Position numbers and translations under genes: made by a program. The notes under the pieces are model-generated. The model saw only the letters and a program-made list of their open reading frames with translations, ran no database searches and was not told the DNA's origin. Below, piece after piece: positions 1-11,761 of a stretch of DNA of 64,000 nt (position 1 is the stretch's first letter; each line of letters begins with the position of its first letter). The DNA comes from Lichenostomus cassidix. Its lineage: Eukaryota > Chordata > Aves > Passeriformes > Meliphagidae. The DNA lies in assembly GCA_008360975.2 (NCBI GenBank), contig CM039182.1:145394656-145458655 (forward strand), given 5' to 3'.

Positions 1-2377
1 AAGAGTTTAAGGACTGACTGGACTTCAGGCCCTTCCCACCCAAACCATTCTCTGATTCTGTTGTGGCTCCATTTCTGCTGGGTTTTAGCATCACTAGGTA
101 AAAATTTAGGTTCTAGTGATTGTGTTTTGAGTGCAATCTGGGTCTCATTTGTTACTAATTTTGAGAGCACACATGCATGCCTGTGCTGCATCAGTGGTGT
201 TAGCTGGGGACAGTCCTGATGCTCTGTTCCCAGGTGCCTGTTCTTGGTGACAACAATTTACCTAAAAGGTTTTGAGCAAGGATGTCAGCATGCTGATTCA
301 AATGAGTTGTCCAGTCTGCATCACAGCCTTTCCAGCTGTGTCTTTGCTCTTTTGGGGATGATCCCACGTTGAGGTTCATCATCATAAATGTATGAAATGG
401 TGTTCCATGGCTCTGAATTAGAACACACTTTGAGGTCATACATCTTTCCAAGGGATGTTGCAGAACATACATTTTAAGTTGGAACTTCATCCTGGGAGTG
501 ATGGAACTGAAAATTTAAAAATAAAAATGCAGAGTTAAAATATATGTATATATATTTATCTATAATGAAGCATGATCAATAGAATCAAATCTGGTCTTGA
601 GTGGTTCTGCTCCCATTTCCCCTATCAGAGTTCTGCAATCTTAAAAACTATTTTAGCATTATAATTGGATTTTTGTAGTCAGTTCAAAAATGTGTGCTGT
701 AAGGCCAAATTTGTAGTAGAATTTCCAGGTTACCAATGTCCAAGAACACCAGTACTGCTGGTGTGCATTTATTTTACTGAAATAAACGCACACCAAGAAT
801 CCAAATATCTTTGACTTTTTAAACTTTATGAAAAAGACTAATTGGATGAAGGGGCTCAGAATTACTTTCACAAGCTCAGCAGTTTTGTCCGACAGCTGCA
901 TTTGTTTAATGGGGAGAAAAACCCCTTTGGTAATGGAAATTATTGAAGGTATTTAGTATTAAAGCAGATTCTGTGAAGATAAATGTTTGTGCAGCCTCAA
1001 ATACCTCATTGTTCATTGACCCTTGTCTTCAGGCAGCTTCCTATGATTGCCAGTCAAGAGAACATCTCTGGCAAACTTGGATTTTAGAGATGCTTAAGCT
1101 GTAGCCAAGGGCTGAAATAAAGCTGCTTTGCTGCATAGTTCTTTTTTAGGTCTTTTTTCCCCTTCATTGGGAAAGTATTAAAAAAGTATGAGATGTCTAC
1201 ACTCCTAAAAATAGCAAATTAGGAAATAGGCTTAATGGACACTTTCACTTTTTGGTCAGAGATGTCAAAAATACAAAATTAAAATAATTTATGTTTAATA
1301 AAAGTTTATGGCAGAATTTCTCAGGAATCTATACATCCAGTAATCAAAATAACTTGTGCTCTTTCAGGTTAGAAAGCCACTGAGCCAGAATTCTTCACTA
1401 AACAAGATTCTTATCTTATTACCCAGAGAAAAAACAAAAATCAGTCCTTGGAGTGTAGTTTCTGCTTTTGCAAAGCTAAACACTAAACCCATTCTTTAGA
1501 CTTAGAACCATTTGGCATGAAAGTGCTTATATGATTTTATCTCTGTGTTCTTACTGAAATTTAGAATTAAAACAAAGTTTTCACCTGAAGTGAAATTCTG
1601 GCCCCTTTGTGAAGGTAATGGGAAGTAGTGGGATTTTTTACTCACCTCCACAGAGTGATTTTTTTTCTCCCTTAGACAAAACCTAGTGAGTTGTTCCAAA
1701 TGCTTACTCAAGCAGGAACCCAGGAGTTCGTTTGTTGTCTTCAGTGGCAAAAGAGTCAGTGGTAACTTGTGTTCCTGCTGTTCATCTGTTAAGCACATTA
1801 CAACACATCTGGGTGTGAAAGATCCTGATGTCCTAAACATCTCAGGAGAATGAAACACTTTTTATTCCTTTGAATACTTGCCTTGTTTTTTTTATTCTTC
1901 TATTAAGAGTTAAAATTCCTTAGTGTGGAGGTAGCTATTTGTTGTCTTTCTTACTAAAAGAAAATATGTAGACTCCATCTCAGAAACAACTACTCTTATT
2001 AGTATATTATAAAAAAGAAGGAAAATTTGTCTTACGTTAATTTTTCTGATAGTGCAATTACCAGTTCAAAAATCCATGAGTGGAAGTGCTTTTGCTTCAG
2101 ATAGTGAGACTGCTACAGGATTACACTGCTAAACATGCCTTCATGGACTTTGGGCTTTTGCTAAATGATTTTGCAAAGTTTATATTACAATATAAATATT
2201 TACAATTTAGAAAATTGGGTAGACCTTCCAGGATAGTTAATTACAGTTTGAAATCAAATGTGAAGACTATATAGACTTCTGCCTGCATGTGTATTGGAAA
2301 TCATCTGACTAATGTTGATTATCAGAATTATCCACGTGTGAAAATTTACTTTAATCTGTTTAGTAGAAGTTTACAGA
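1..2377. other. Unique AT-rich sequence, nothing recognisable
   Basis: I see no repeat family, RNA gene or convincing exon here. Open frames are short (the longest is 118 codons at 1502-1858, minus strand) and their translations look like random sequence. A short TA-rich run lies around 540-565. Confidence 0.6.
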
Positions 2378-2516
2378 TTCACGGGATATTCTGAGTTGGA
2401 AGGAACCCACAAGGATCATCGAGCCCAACTCTTCATTGTAGGTTGAACCCACAGTCTTCGTGTTATCAACACTGTGCTCTGACCAGCTGAGCCCATCTCA
2501 GTTGTAAGCAACTAAG
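2378..2516 (-). mobile_element. tRNA-Ile-headed SINE with CR1 tail (TguSINE1-like)
   Basis: Read on the minus strand, about 2440-2516 resembles a tRNA-Ile gene. It has an A-box-like GGCTCAGCTGG, an anticodon-arm region containing TTGATAA where tRNA-Ile has CTAATAA, and a B-box-like GGTTCAACC. It then passes directly into a CR1-type 3' end (2378-2430) with the hallmark GATGATCCTTGTGGGTTCCT followed by TCCAACTC. A tRNA-Ile head on a CR1 tail is the known design of TguSINE1 of passerines; such elements are transcribed by RNA polymerase III and mobilised by CR1 proteins. This copy is diverged: the B box has lost one base and the tail lacks the usual repeated terminal units. The composite structure is seen directly; the family name is from memory. 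Confidence 0.75.
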
Positions 2517-2716
2517 ACTGCACAAACCTGCTTTAAAAATTCAAACTTAGAGCATATACCATGCACAGTTTCACTTTTTATAGCACTTGAGGCTGTAACT
2601 TGAAATCGTTTGAATACAAAATTCCCTTAGATATTTAAAATATTCCAGTGATGATTTTCTCATACAGCTTACTAATAAGAGAAATGTGTGTGATTTTTTC
2701 ATTATTCACCTTACAC

Positions 2717-2733
2717 TATATATATATATATAT
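2717..2733. repeat. (TA)n microsatellite, about 8 units
   Basis: A perfect TA run of 17 bases followed by T-rich sequence. It is short and probably only weakly polymorphic. Confidence 0.9.
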
Positions 2734-4689
2734 TTATTTTTTTTACATCACAAATAGGGTCCTTCTAAGACTGACGGAAGTAATAAGTCAAGAAAGCAGA
2801 GGTGATCCTCAGGCAATTCTCCTGAAAGAGCTTTGGGATGAATGTGTAAGGGATTGTGGTAAAGTTTTGTGGTATGTTTGATGGTAGTGACCATGAAATG
2901 CATTTGCTTTATTACCCTAATTACAGGCTTGAGGAAAGGAAAATGTAAAAAACAATATAAACATATTACACAACAGGAAACTGGAGGAGTGGTGGGGAAG
3001 AGTGGTTGTTAAAAAGCAGACTAAATACTGAAAGGCATTTTGGATTTCAAATTCTGGCATAGAAGAACAAAAGCTCCATGCTCCAGAGCATATCTTCCCT
3101 AAGCTAGCTTGGGAAGCCATGCAATAGCTGCATAGTCTTTAAATTGTCTGGTTTGGTTGGTTGGTTGGTTTTTGTCTAGATTATTCCAGCTGTTTTTTCC
3201 TGGAGTTCACTCTCAGTTTAGGCATATTTAATGTAAGAAAGTTGAAGTGATGTATCCTAGTCCAGAGGGGCAAGATAAACATAGGTCACACTTATGGTCT
3301 ATGATAACTGACTTTATTTTTACCTCTGTATGTAACTGGTCTGGCATTGGAATTCCTCACATAGCAGGAACAGCAGCACTAATTTTTGGTGAAATACTTC
3401 AAAGATAAAAAGCATATAACTTTCGTAAATGCCACGATCAATATTCCTTTGAAAGGTCACTTTGTGTACTGAATAATATTTATATGCATGTGTACATAAT
3501 TTAACGTTTTTGGTAAGGGCCCTTCAGAAGAATAATTCAAAGGACAGAAGATGATATCTTACTGTGAGGGACTTAAAAAGCTTGATTATGGTTTATAATT
3601 GCTCACACAGGGAGAAAATAAGAAGTACTAAATGACTCTAATCTAGTAGTGAAAAAAAGTAAGAACTAATGCTGAGTAAAAACCCTGCAGTCTTAAATGA
3701 GAAATTAGGCTCAAATGAGAGTGATTAACCACAGCAGCAAGCTACATGCAAAAGAATGGGCTTTTCTTGCTTTTCCTGTGTAGCAGCTAGATTGAATGAT
3801 CTAATAACTCTGTCTGAGCCTTAAAGTCATGGATCAATGATTGTTGTATAATAATTCTCACTGTTACTTTTTTAACTGATTTTCAGACTAGTGATATGTG
3901 AGAGTTAAGATGATCAAAATTCTTTTTATAACAGGGATGAGTTCTCCATTTCTATTTTATTTATGCATTGTACATCTTACTGAAAAACTGAAAGGGATAT
4001 GAGTTGGTATTTACTGGTGCTGACATAGCAACACAGCTCTTGTTCCTCATGCAAGCTGCATCTAGAAATTTTGGGTTTTGCTGTGGTTACCTCACAAGTT
4101 GCGCTTTTTGAAGAACACCATCTATTTTTTAAATTAACAAAAGGCTCTAAATTTTGTTAAAGAAATAGGCTGGATTTTTTGGTTCTGATTTATGTCTGTA
4201 CAACTGAGATGACAAACTCTTGACTGTTTGCCCAGGCTCCCCTTATCATCATCCGAGAGAAACAAGCTCAAAGGATAAATCAACTTTTTGAGAGAGAAAT
4301 GCACTGAGCTCAGGGGACTGACTCACCTGGCAAAGCACCTGGCTGCTCCCCCTTGACTCGTGGGTGATTAAACTTATTTGGATGTTCAAACCTTAGATGT
4401 CTGAAGTAAAGCATGATGAATTGCACTCATATTTCTGTTCCAAAACCACCTTTACTGATGCCTTTAAAACAGCAGCAAGGAACAAAGAAGGGCAGACTTT
4501 TTTGATGGCTTCTGCTCCAAATATTTCTCTAACAGCCTTCTTAGCATATGCATTAATCAGGAGGTTTTCATGCTCAGTGTTTGTTCCCAGAGCCTTCAGT
4601 TAAACACATCCACATGCTTTTGTTTGTAGGCATCTTAAAGCTCAGGATTTGGTAGAATATTGGCTGAGAGGACTTGTAAAAGAGGGAAT
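2734..4689. other. Unique AT-rich sequence with a small GGTT tract
   Basis: No interspersed repeat or exon recognised. A short run of GGTT units sits at 3150-3174. The rest is unremarkable AT-rich DNA with no open frame above about 70 codons. Confidence 0.55.
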
Positions 4690-4813
4690 TTCCCTTCCAA
4701 TTCAGGATGTTCTATGGATCTATATTCCTGGGCTGTCCTGTGCAGGGACAGGAGCTGGACTTTGATGATCCTTGTGAGTATCTTCCAACTCTGAATATTC
4801 AATGATTCTATGA
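4690..4813 (+). mobile_element. CR1 3' end with a duplicated tail
   Basis: Positions 4727-4813 match the 3' terminus of the CR1 type used as the SINE tail: a CCTGTGCAGGG-like start, then GATGATCCTTGTG, then TCTTCCAACTC and an ATTCTATGA end. Immediately upstream, 4690-4722 repeats just the last part (CCCTTCCAATTCAGGATGTT and a TCTATG unit). Only the extreme 3' end is present, as expected for strong 5' truncation of a LINE, or it may be the tail of a SINE that lost its head. Confidence 0.75.
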
Positions 4814-6818
4814 ATTTATGGTTATGATATAAACATTAGTTACTGCTTAAGAGAAAGCTTTAAATTCTGAAGGAAAGCCTAGTTACTGGAAAAAGCAGAT
4901 GAATTTCTGTGCATAAATACTAAGAACAATGTGAAATAAAAGTTTTCCTCTCTCAGTCTTGTGTTTGAAATATTAGCATCCAGTCCCCACTAATAACCAT
5001 TACATGTTACATAGAACGAAAATAAAACCTCCAGTGTACTTATACAGTTATCCAGAGCTGTTTAAATAACATTATCCTATCTTTTGGAATATGTGCAGGA
5101 AATCTTTTAACTAGGAAACAGAAAATATGCAGCACTTATGCTAATTAAAATACAAGAATTTATACCTCTGTGGCTCATAACATTTAAGGAATTCACACTC
5201 TTCTGTTAAGGGAGTGGTGATGCAGGTGGATAATTTTGCACCACACAGAAAAAGAGCCAAAGCAAGCCTGAAGTTTAGCATTGGTAAAATATTCTTCGGA
5301 AACTGAAATTTTCCCAGAAGAACATAGGTGTGCAGAAAAACAGGTATTGGGAACAGAGTTACTATTTATTTTAAAATAAGTTATTTCAAAATTTCTTTTT
5401 ATAAAAAATGTATATTTTTAAAGGATGAATTTCTTTCAGGACAATATACTAGTCAGCATTTACCCAAGACCCAAAAGAAAATAGTTGAGAGGAACCTAAA
5501 CCTATACAGGTCCTTCCTTCTTCCCCTTCTTTAAAAAAAAAAAAAAAAAAAATCATGAGAAGGAGGATAAAAATATCCTGCATGCTTTCTTGTTGTTTAC
5601 TTTCTCCTCTCAAGTCCATCATGGTAAAAGAAAGATGTTTGCATATCTTTATTTCTCTCTCAGCCAGCAGGCTTAAGACCATTACAGGTTTTGTTCAACA
5701 GTCTTGAAGCATCTGCACAGCTCTGGTGTTTATTGAGGTTTATGTATTTCAGGTGTGTTGGACTCAGATAATGTGACCCTAAGCCTGGCCTGTAGCTGTT
5801 CTAAGCTCCTTTATAGCCACTGTGGTGGGCAGAGGGAAGAAAGAGGGAAGAGCAGAGTGCCAGGTGTGATTTGGTTATCCTGGGAAACATCAGGCACTCT
5901 GCTCCTAGCCAAGAAACCTCCTTTGGTTGTCTCAGGTTATCTCACACCTTACTGACCCATGTGAATGCCTTTTGAAATAATTGCAGTTGTTAATAGAGTA
6001 ATAGAATCACTGTAGAATTTAATAATGAATAAACACACTAAATATGAATTCTGTGCTCCTTCCTCTGTCTGCTGTATTGTGCACACGCAGACTGTAAGTG
6101 AGCTGATTAGGAATAAATTCACAATGATCAGCATATGTCAGCAGCATAGGATTTAATTCCTTCTGCTACTCCACCACCAGACCTGTTATTGTCCTTCACT
6201 GCTGAAACCCTGTTCTGCTAATTCCAGTGAAGGACTGTGTAAGTGGAAATGCTGTTAATCAGGTGGTGCTTGAGGAACAGTGCTACTGATTAATTATCCC
6301 TGCAGACCTTTTGTTCTACTACAGGTACATCCACAGAACAGGCAAAATTTTCAATTATATGCAGGCATTTATTTTTCAAGGAGCTTCTCAGTATTAAAGC
6401 ATCAGAAAACCTAGCAAAGTGCAATTTATTATTTATTTTCTTCTCAGTACTTTCTGAGTATTTCAGGTCTAGTGAGCAGAACACAACTCTGCATTAAGCC
6501 ATGCATCTGTGAATGTCTTTTTCCTATTAGCTCCATGTAAGAGGCATTAAAATTTAAAAACCCTAACATTTAAAAAGTATAGTTTGGGACATGCCTCATG
6601 ATCTGTCGGTGTCTTTCAAAAGAGCAATCAGAATTTTCAGTCCCTGGCCATAATATATTTGGTTAGAATAGAGCAAGCCTTGAAAGATTTACAGCTTTGA
6701 TTTAGACAGTCTCTCACCCAAGTACAAGTCGCTGGGCTTTAAGCGAATAGAGTTCAAAATTTTGTCATAAGGGTCATATTTGCGCATCAGGGCTGCTATG
6801 GTTATTAATATATATTTG
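4814..6818. other. Unique sequence with one poly(A) run
   Basis: No recognised gene or repeat apart from the poly(A) run at 5533-5552. Open frames are at most 77 codons. Confidence 0.55.
5533..5552. repeat. Poly(A) run, 20 bases
   Basis: An uninterrupted run of 20 A. I see no processed pseudogene or target-site duplication next to it, so it is a simple homopolymer or the remnant of an A-tailed retroposed sequence too old to recognise. Confidence 0.85.
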
Positions 6819-7020
6819 AAAAAGTGCATCCCTTAAGCTCATGGATCAAGTGAAAGATGGGGAGATGACTGGGGTGGGTTGGCCTTGGCTGGCCAGCAGG
6901 TGCCCACCAAGCTGTACTATCAGTCCCCCTCTTAACTGGGCAGGAGGGGAAATATAATGAGAGGCTCATTTGTGGGAGGAGATGTGGATAAGGAGAGATC
7001 ACTCAGCAATTACCATCACA
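6819..7020 (-). mobile_element. Avian endogenous retrovirus LTR fragment, antisense
   Basis: The block with GAAAGATGGGGAGATGACTG, GGCTGGCCAGCAGGTGCCCA and GGAGAGATCACTCAGCAATT matches my memory of a dispersed LTR common in passerine genomes, here in reverse orientation. Only part of the LTR is present; I see no internal retroviral coding sequence, primer-binding site or second LTR nearby. After about 7020 the resemblance stops. Family assignment is from memory, so the exact name is left open. Confidence 0.5.
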
Positions 7021-7264
7021 GCGTTGGTTGAGATAGATAAGCATTGCTTACCCCACATAGCTCCAGAGGGGTGGTTTGGATCCTCAGGGCTGATGGACAC
7101 AGTGTCCATAAACAGTGAATTTGTATTCAAGGGAGAAGCAGATCTGACTCACAAATTGTTGGAAATGGTTGGGGTTTTGTTGGTATCATAGGTCAGGCCC
7201 CCAGTGGGACTTGGCAGCATCTGTTAAGTTGTGTCTAAATTCTTCACTAAAAACTTAACTGCAT

Positions 7265-7450
7265 ATTGGGAAAATTTCCTTCACTGGTGGTCAATATTGG
7301 AACAGGCTGCCCAGGGAAACAGTGGAGTCACTGTCCCTGGAAGTGTACAGAAAATGTATAGATGTGGTGCTTAGGGACATGGTCTAGTGCTGGACCTGGC
7401 AGTGCTGGGTTGGACTTGATGTCTTTTCCAACCTTTATGATGCCATGATC
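7265..7450 (+). mobile_element. CR1 LINE fragment, 3' end
   Basis: Diagnostic CR1 blocks appear in order: CTTCACTGGTGGTCAATATT, GGAACAGGCTGCCCAGGG, GGAGTCACTGTCCCTGGAAG, GGTGCTTAGGGACATGGT, a GGTTGGACTTGATG segment and a TCTTTTCCAACC-type end. The copy is 5'-truncated and diverged, with the terminal ATTCTATG units decayed. Confidence 0.85.
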
Positions 7451-7942
7451 CTCACTCTCGTGACCAGGTCTGTAGGTTAGTGACACAGTGCCACACTGCT
7501 GCCACCCAGGCAGGTCAGGCAAAGCCTGTTTGCGCAAAACAGACAGCTCTGGTGACCTGAGGAAAGTACTGTGAAATCAACTCTTCTCCTGGTTAGAGCA
7601 GCGATTTGTGAGCCCCACAACTGCTTCAGTGCTCCTTCCTTGGGTGCCTTTTACATTTACCAATGTTTTAATTAAATGTGGCAAAATTCCTTTCTGGGCA
7701 AATCCATCCCCACCTCCTCTGCCTCTGGTGAAGCTCGTTATTTGTCTCTTAGATTTCCAGCAAGTGTGTTAATTTTCACCCTTGGCATTTCCTCCTTTAA
7801 GGAGGGAGTAAACCATATTGATGAGCTTCTAATATTCATCCAGAGCCAGGTATTTATTATCTCATTTCAGTTTCCCATTGACTCAGTAGGTGGTACAGCT
7901 TTTGATTCATATTTGGATTGCTGCCTTTCCTGTTTTCAGGGG

Positions 7943-7990
7943 TTTTTTTCTGTTTTTTTTCTTTTTTCTTCTTTTTCTTTTTTTTTTTTT
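7943..7990. repeat. Polypyrimidine (T/C) tract
   Basis: Bases 7953-7990 are 38 uninterrupted pyrimidines, mostly T with scattered C. They are preceded by another T run and followed by ACCCACCC. It is simple low-complexity sequence; no acceptor-like AG with an open exon follows. Confidence 0.85.
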
Positions 7991-8097
7991 ACCCACCCGC
8001 TTTTTGAAAGCAGCCAAAATTATTTGCACCAGGAAACTCTGTCTGTAACCAGAGATTGCTCATGAATGAACTTGTATGTGCTGTTGTGACACCAGAA

Positions 8098-8121
8098 CAG
8101 CATCGCAGCAGCATCGCAGCA
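8098..8121. repeat. Short direct repeat of about 11 bases, two copies
   Basis: The unit CAGCATCGCAG occurs twice in tandem with one CpG per unit. This is unusual in a CpG-poor region but short enough to be chance or replication slippage. Confidence 0.6.
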
Positions 8122-10154
8122 AAGGGCCCTGTGAGGTGGTGGTTGCCAGGCTTCAAATAAGATATCAGACTTCAGGCTTTGCCACAGAGGAGTGTTTAAA
8201 GGCCCTGTGCTACAGGAAGCCTAATTTCCATCTCTGTCCCAATAATCTGAAAGGGTAATGACTGCTCAGTTTGTCTAGTGAAGTTCCTGGTGCTGCTGTG
8301 CTTTCACGTGGAATTTTTCCTTTCCTGTCAAGTTCCTGTGTGGCATCACTATGTGTTATTACACAGCTGCTTCTCTTTACCCCAGAGAGAGCAACATTTC
8401 AGCACAAGACAAAGCAATTGCTGTTCTTCAAGCATGTGAAATTCCCTGGGAGTAAAGAGCTCCTAATCTTCTGCCTTATTTGACTTTAAAATCTTTTTCA
8501 GACATCTGCAGATTTAAGATCCACTGTTTGGATATTGGTAGGGATGCATCCTTAAATTATTACTTCTTTGCAGATGTCTACTTCTTTTCACCTCCCCCCA
8601 CCCAGAAAAAATATTTTACTGATCTCTTATTGAGGGAACAGACTTTCAGGCTTACTAAATCAGACTAAATGTTTGCAATTAAACATCAGTGTACTAGAGG
8701 TCATTTGTGTCTGAAACTGGAAAAAAAAATAGCCTTAAGATCCTGCCAGATGTGCTCCTTCTGCCTGTTCTTGGGATGAGTTATATTTAATTTGAGTTTG
8801 TGTTTATTCTAACTATGGTTTTTCAGTTGACTTCCTCCATTTATACCAGAAGATCTGACATAAGTGTTTCGGTTAATTGAATAATAGGTAAACAATCTAT
8901 TATGCAAATAAGATGTTAAAAACAAAAATCCACCACAAAACACATCCATACTCCAAGTATCTGTTTTTTCCTAAGAAGGAAGATGTAAAACCTTGCTAAT
9001 TTCACATAACACAGACTGAGGACCATGAAGTGACCCTGATGCAGTTCATTCAGGTGAGCCACGTGTGCTGCGCAAGCTTCTTGTCACAGAGAAAAGTCTA
9101 GTCATGAGCTGTTTCTGGTTTGCAGTATTATTCAAGCCAAGCTTAGAAATGGCTCCTGCAAAATTCAAGGATGCTAACTTTTCCAGACCCTCAGGATTGG
9201 TCTTTCTGTATTTGAATGTGTATTTTTGCAGTGTGTTCACCTATATACACAGAGACATATCCTGCATTTATTTCCTTTGTAACAAAAGTTTATAGGGTCA
9301 TTATAACTCCCTTTTGAATAAAAAATATTTGTGTTTTGCTCATTAAGAACTGTAAGATGCAAACACTGGAAGCAAGGGCCACACCAAGTGGAGCACAGAA
9401 TACCTAAATCTGATGCCCTTTTTCTTTGTATTTTATGTATGTAATGAAATCCTTCTGGAAATTAGAAGTGATAATCTGATAACATTGTCAGACTGCAAGA
9501 AATTATTAAACCTTAGCTAAATTGCTGTGTTATGATTGCATTGAGTGCAGCACAAGGAATCCCAGTCCTGCTACTGGTGCTTGTATTCATTCAGCAGAAT
9601 AGGCTCAAATGTCCTTTCTTTCCCCCTCAAAAAATGCAAATTCAACAATTCTTTCAAAAGCTGGATAAAAGGACCTCAAACCTTGTTTGGAAGGGCAGGT
9701 AATGTCTTCTGTGGCCTTTGTGTAAGTATTGTGCTTGTGTCAGCTCTTAACAAGATTATTTCTAGGGAATCATCACTGATTTTAAGGTTGAATTTTGTTG
9801 TCTACAGCTTCCAGCTCTTGTTAACAATGCCAAAATAAATATTAGCGCATTTGCATGCAATCCTATGGAGTGAATTAGCCCAGACATACTACCAAATATT
9901 TTTATTTTACACTAGAAAAGCATAGGTGATGAGAATATTACATTCTGTTTGACCAGGAGATGCAAGTCTAGAAGGTGGCACAGTGATATCTTTTCTAAAA
10001 TTTCATAGCATGTCACTTCACAAGTACCAGAACTGACACAGCAGAGAAAGTTTGAGGAAGGCAAGTAGAATCTGTCCCCAGCAACAAAAACACCACAGGG
10101 AGTAGCTATTAGGAGAATACACTGTTGGGATAATACATAGGAAGATTTCAGGGG

Positions 10155-10215
10155 GAAAAAACCAAACAACAAAAAACCAGTCAAAACCCCCCAAACAAAA
10201 ACTATCAAAACCCAA
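10155..10215. repeat. A/C-rich low-complexity tract
   Basis: A run of AAAC/CAAA-type sequence almost free of G and T. Its complement is the same G/T-rich type seen at 10861-10928 and 37790-37967. Confidence 0.8.
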
Positions 10216-11485
10216 AGGGTGATATTCAGATTAAAAGATATCTTGGCATGTAAAATTCCCTGCCCTGTTCATTATCCAGCACGTTCACAGAGCTGCCTGT
10301 GCAGACAGATGCAAATGCTGTGCTCCATCACAGAGAGCAGCATGGGGAAAGAGGGAGCAGCTCCACTGCTCTGGTGGGACTGGGAGCTGTGCTTAGCAAA
10401 GCCAGAGCTTTTGGTCCTGTTAATAACATGACAGTAATTTGACAGTAATAAACATTAGGCTGTCACCATAATGTAGCAGTTTGCAAATAATGTTGACATT
10501 ATCTTATGCTTCATGTCAGAATGTGGGTCTGCTTTATCAGCTGATTAATGGGGAAATTGGATGAAATTGTTTAGATCTGACAAAAAGGAGCTTGGATTGC
10601 ATTGGGAATTAATTTTGTTTTCACCTGTTCCATTTAAGCTCTGGTAGTGCTTTTTCATCTCCTTTTTGTTGTGTGTTTTTGGTTTTTGTTTTTTTTTTCC
10701 CCCTTCTAGTTTTGATCATTTGTGCAAAGCTATGACAAGTTCTACGTAAATGATAATGTCTAAACTATTGAAAGTGCCATCTAAAGAGGTCCTGGAGGTG
10801 TTTTTTTTCTAGAAATATACAGGTCTGAAGTAGGGAAGTTTTGCTTTTTGTAGTGAGGCGCTTTTTGGGGGGCTGGTTGTTTGGTTGGTTGGATTTTATT
10901 GGTTGGTTTCTGTATTTTGGTTTTTTGTTAAAGTTCTTTCATCATTAACTTCTGTCTCCCTGCTGTCACAGATTGTGGCTATTCCTACATAGTAGTGATC
11001 TAACCCAAAAGATTATCAACCTTCCAGAATTCATTTTAGAAATGAGGGTATTAAGGACACAGAAATTTGTCAATGCCTTTCCAGGGATTCCCTTTGTCAG
11101 TGCAGCCCACCTTTGTGAGACAGGCAATCTGTCACACCACAGCCCTCCCAATCACATTTCCCAAATCTTATACTTCTCCTTCTTTCAGGAGTTCTTAGAA
11201 ATGTATCTGACTGACAAGTGCCACGAAGATTTGAACTTTGCATTCATTTCATAACTGTGTATAATTCAAATGCATTTCTTGCCACTGAAGATGAGGATAA
11301 CGAGCAGGGTACTGAACATGTACACAAATACCAGAAAAAATTATCAACTGTCTTATTTTCAGAAGGCAAAGTATCACCATCTAATAACCCCCCTCAGGGG
11401 TGTTTGAGCTTTGTGCTGGAAGCAACATCTGACTCACACTGTTTGCTGTGTCTGCTAAATGTGGAGAATTATGCTACATTCATGC
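10216..11485. other. Unique sequence with T- and G/T-rich patches
   Basis: T-rich sequence occurs around 10674-10700. A G/T-rich patch with GGTT units is listed separately at 10861-10928. No gene or interspersed repeat is recognised in the rest. Confidence 0.5.
10861..10928. repeat. G/T-rich low-complexity tract
   Basis: Repeated GGTT and TTGG units interrupted by a few A and C. It is of the same type as the tracts at 3150-3174 and 37790-37967. Confidence 0.75.
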
Positions 11486-11587
11486 TATATTGAATATATT
11501 CAATATATATTAAATATTGGATATAGTAAATATATTATGAATTGAATATATTATGATTATATAATTCAATATTCAATTAATAATATT
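11486..11587. repeat. AT-only palindromic cluster
   Basis: About 100 bases of almost pure A/T. Positions 11486-11507 form a perfect 22-base palindrome centred on GAATATATTC. Positions 11541-11570 form a second inverted repeat with arms ATTGAATATAT and its complement, carrying one bulged base. The subunit ATTGAATAT recurs several times in both orientations. The block could form cruciforms or long hairpins. I cannot tell whether it arose by local duplication or is a decayed mobile-element end. Confidence 0.8.
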
Positions 11588-11761
11588 TTCCCACCTGTCC
11601 ATTCTTCCAGAAGACTCACACAAATGGAGTATCTAGCACCAATAAGCCTGTTTTTGGGGTCAACAAGTGTTCAGGTTAAATGGAGACCTCTAGTGAAACT
11701 TCCTTCTCAAAACAATATTAGGATCCTATAACACTGCTCAGATTGATCTTTTTGGGTCTTG

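Larger units (their letters stand above)
7451..10154. other. Mostly unique sequence
   Basis: Apart from the pyrimidine tract at 7943-7990 and a small direct repeat at 8098-8121, nothing is recognised. The open frame at 7676-8065 (129 codons) runs through the T-rich tract and gives a phenylalanine-rich, non-protein-like translation. Confidence 0.5.

Noticed and set aside
2440..2516. Possible functional tRNA-Ile gene, minus strand
   Set aside because: The B box has lost a base, acceptor-stem pairing is not evident, and the sequence runs into a CR1 tail. It is a SINE head, not a tRNA gene.
3150..3174. GGTT repeats as an interstitial telomere remnant
   Set aside because: The unit is GGTT, not TTAGGG, and the same flavour occurs in other degenerate G/T tracts.
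7953..7990. Polypyrimidine tract as a splice acceptor
   Set aside because: The sequence after it is ACCCACCCGC, with no close AG and no following exon-like frame beyond T-rich translation.
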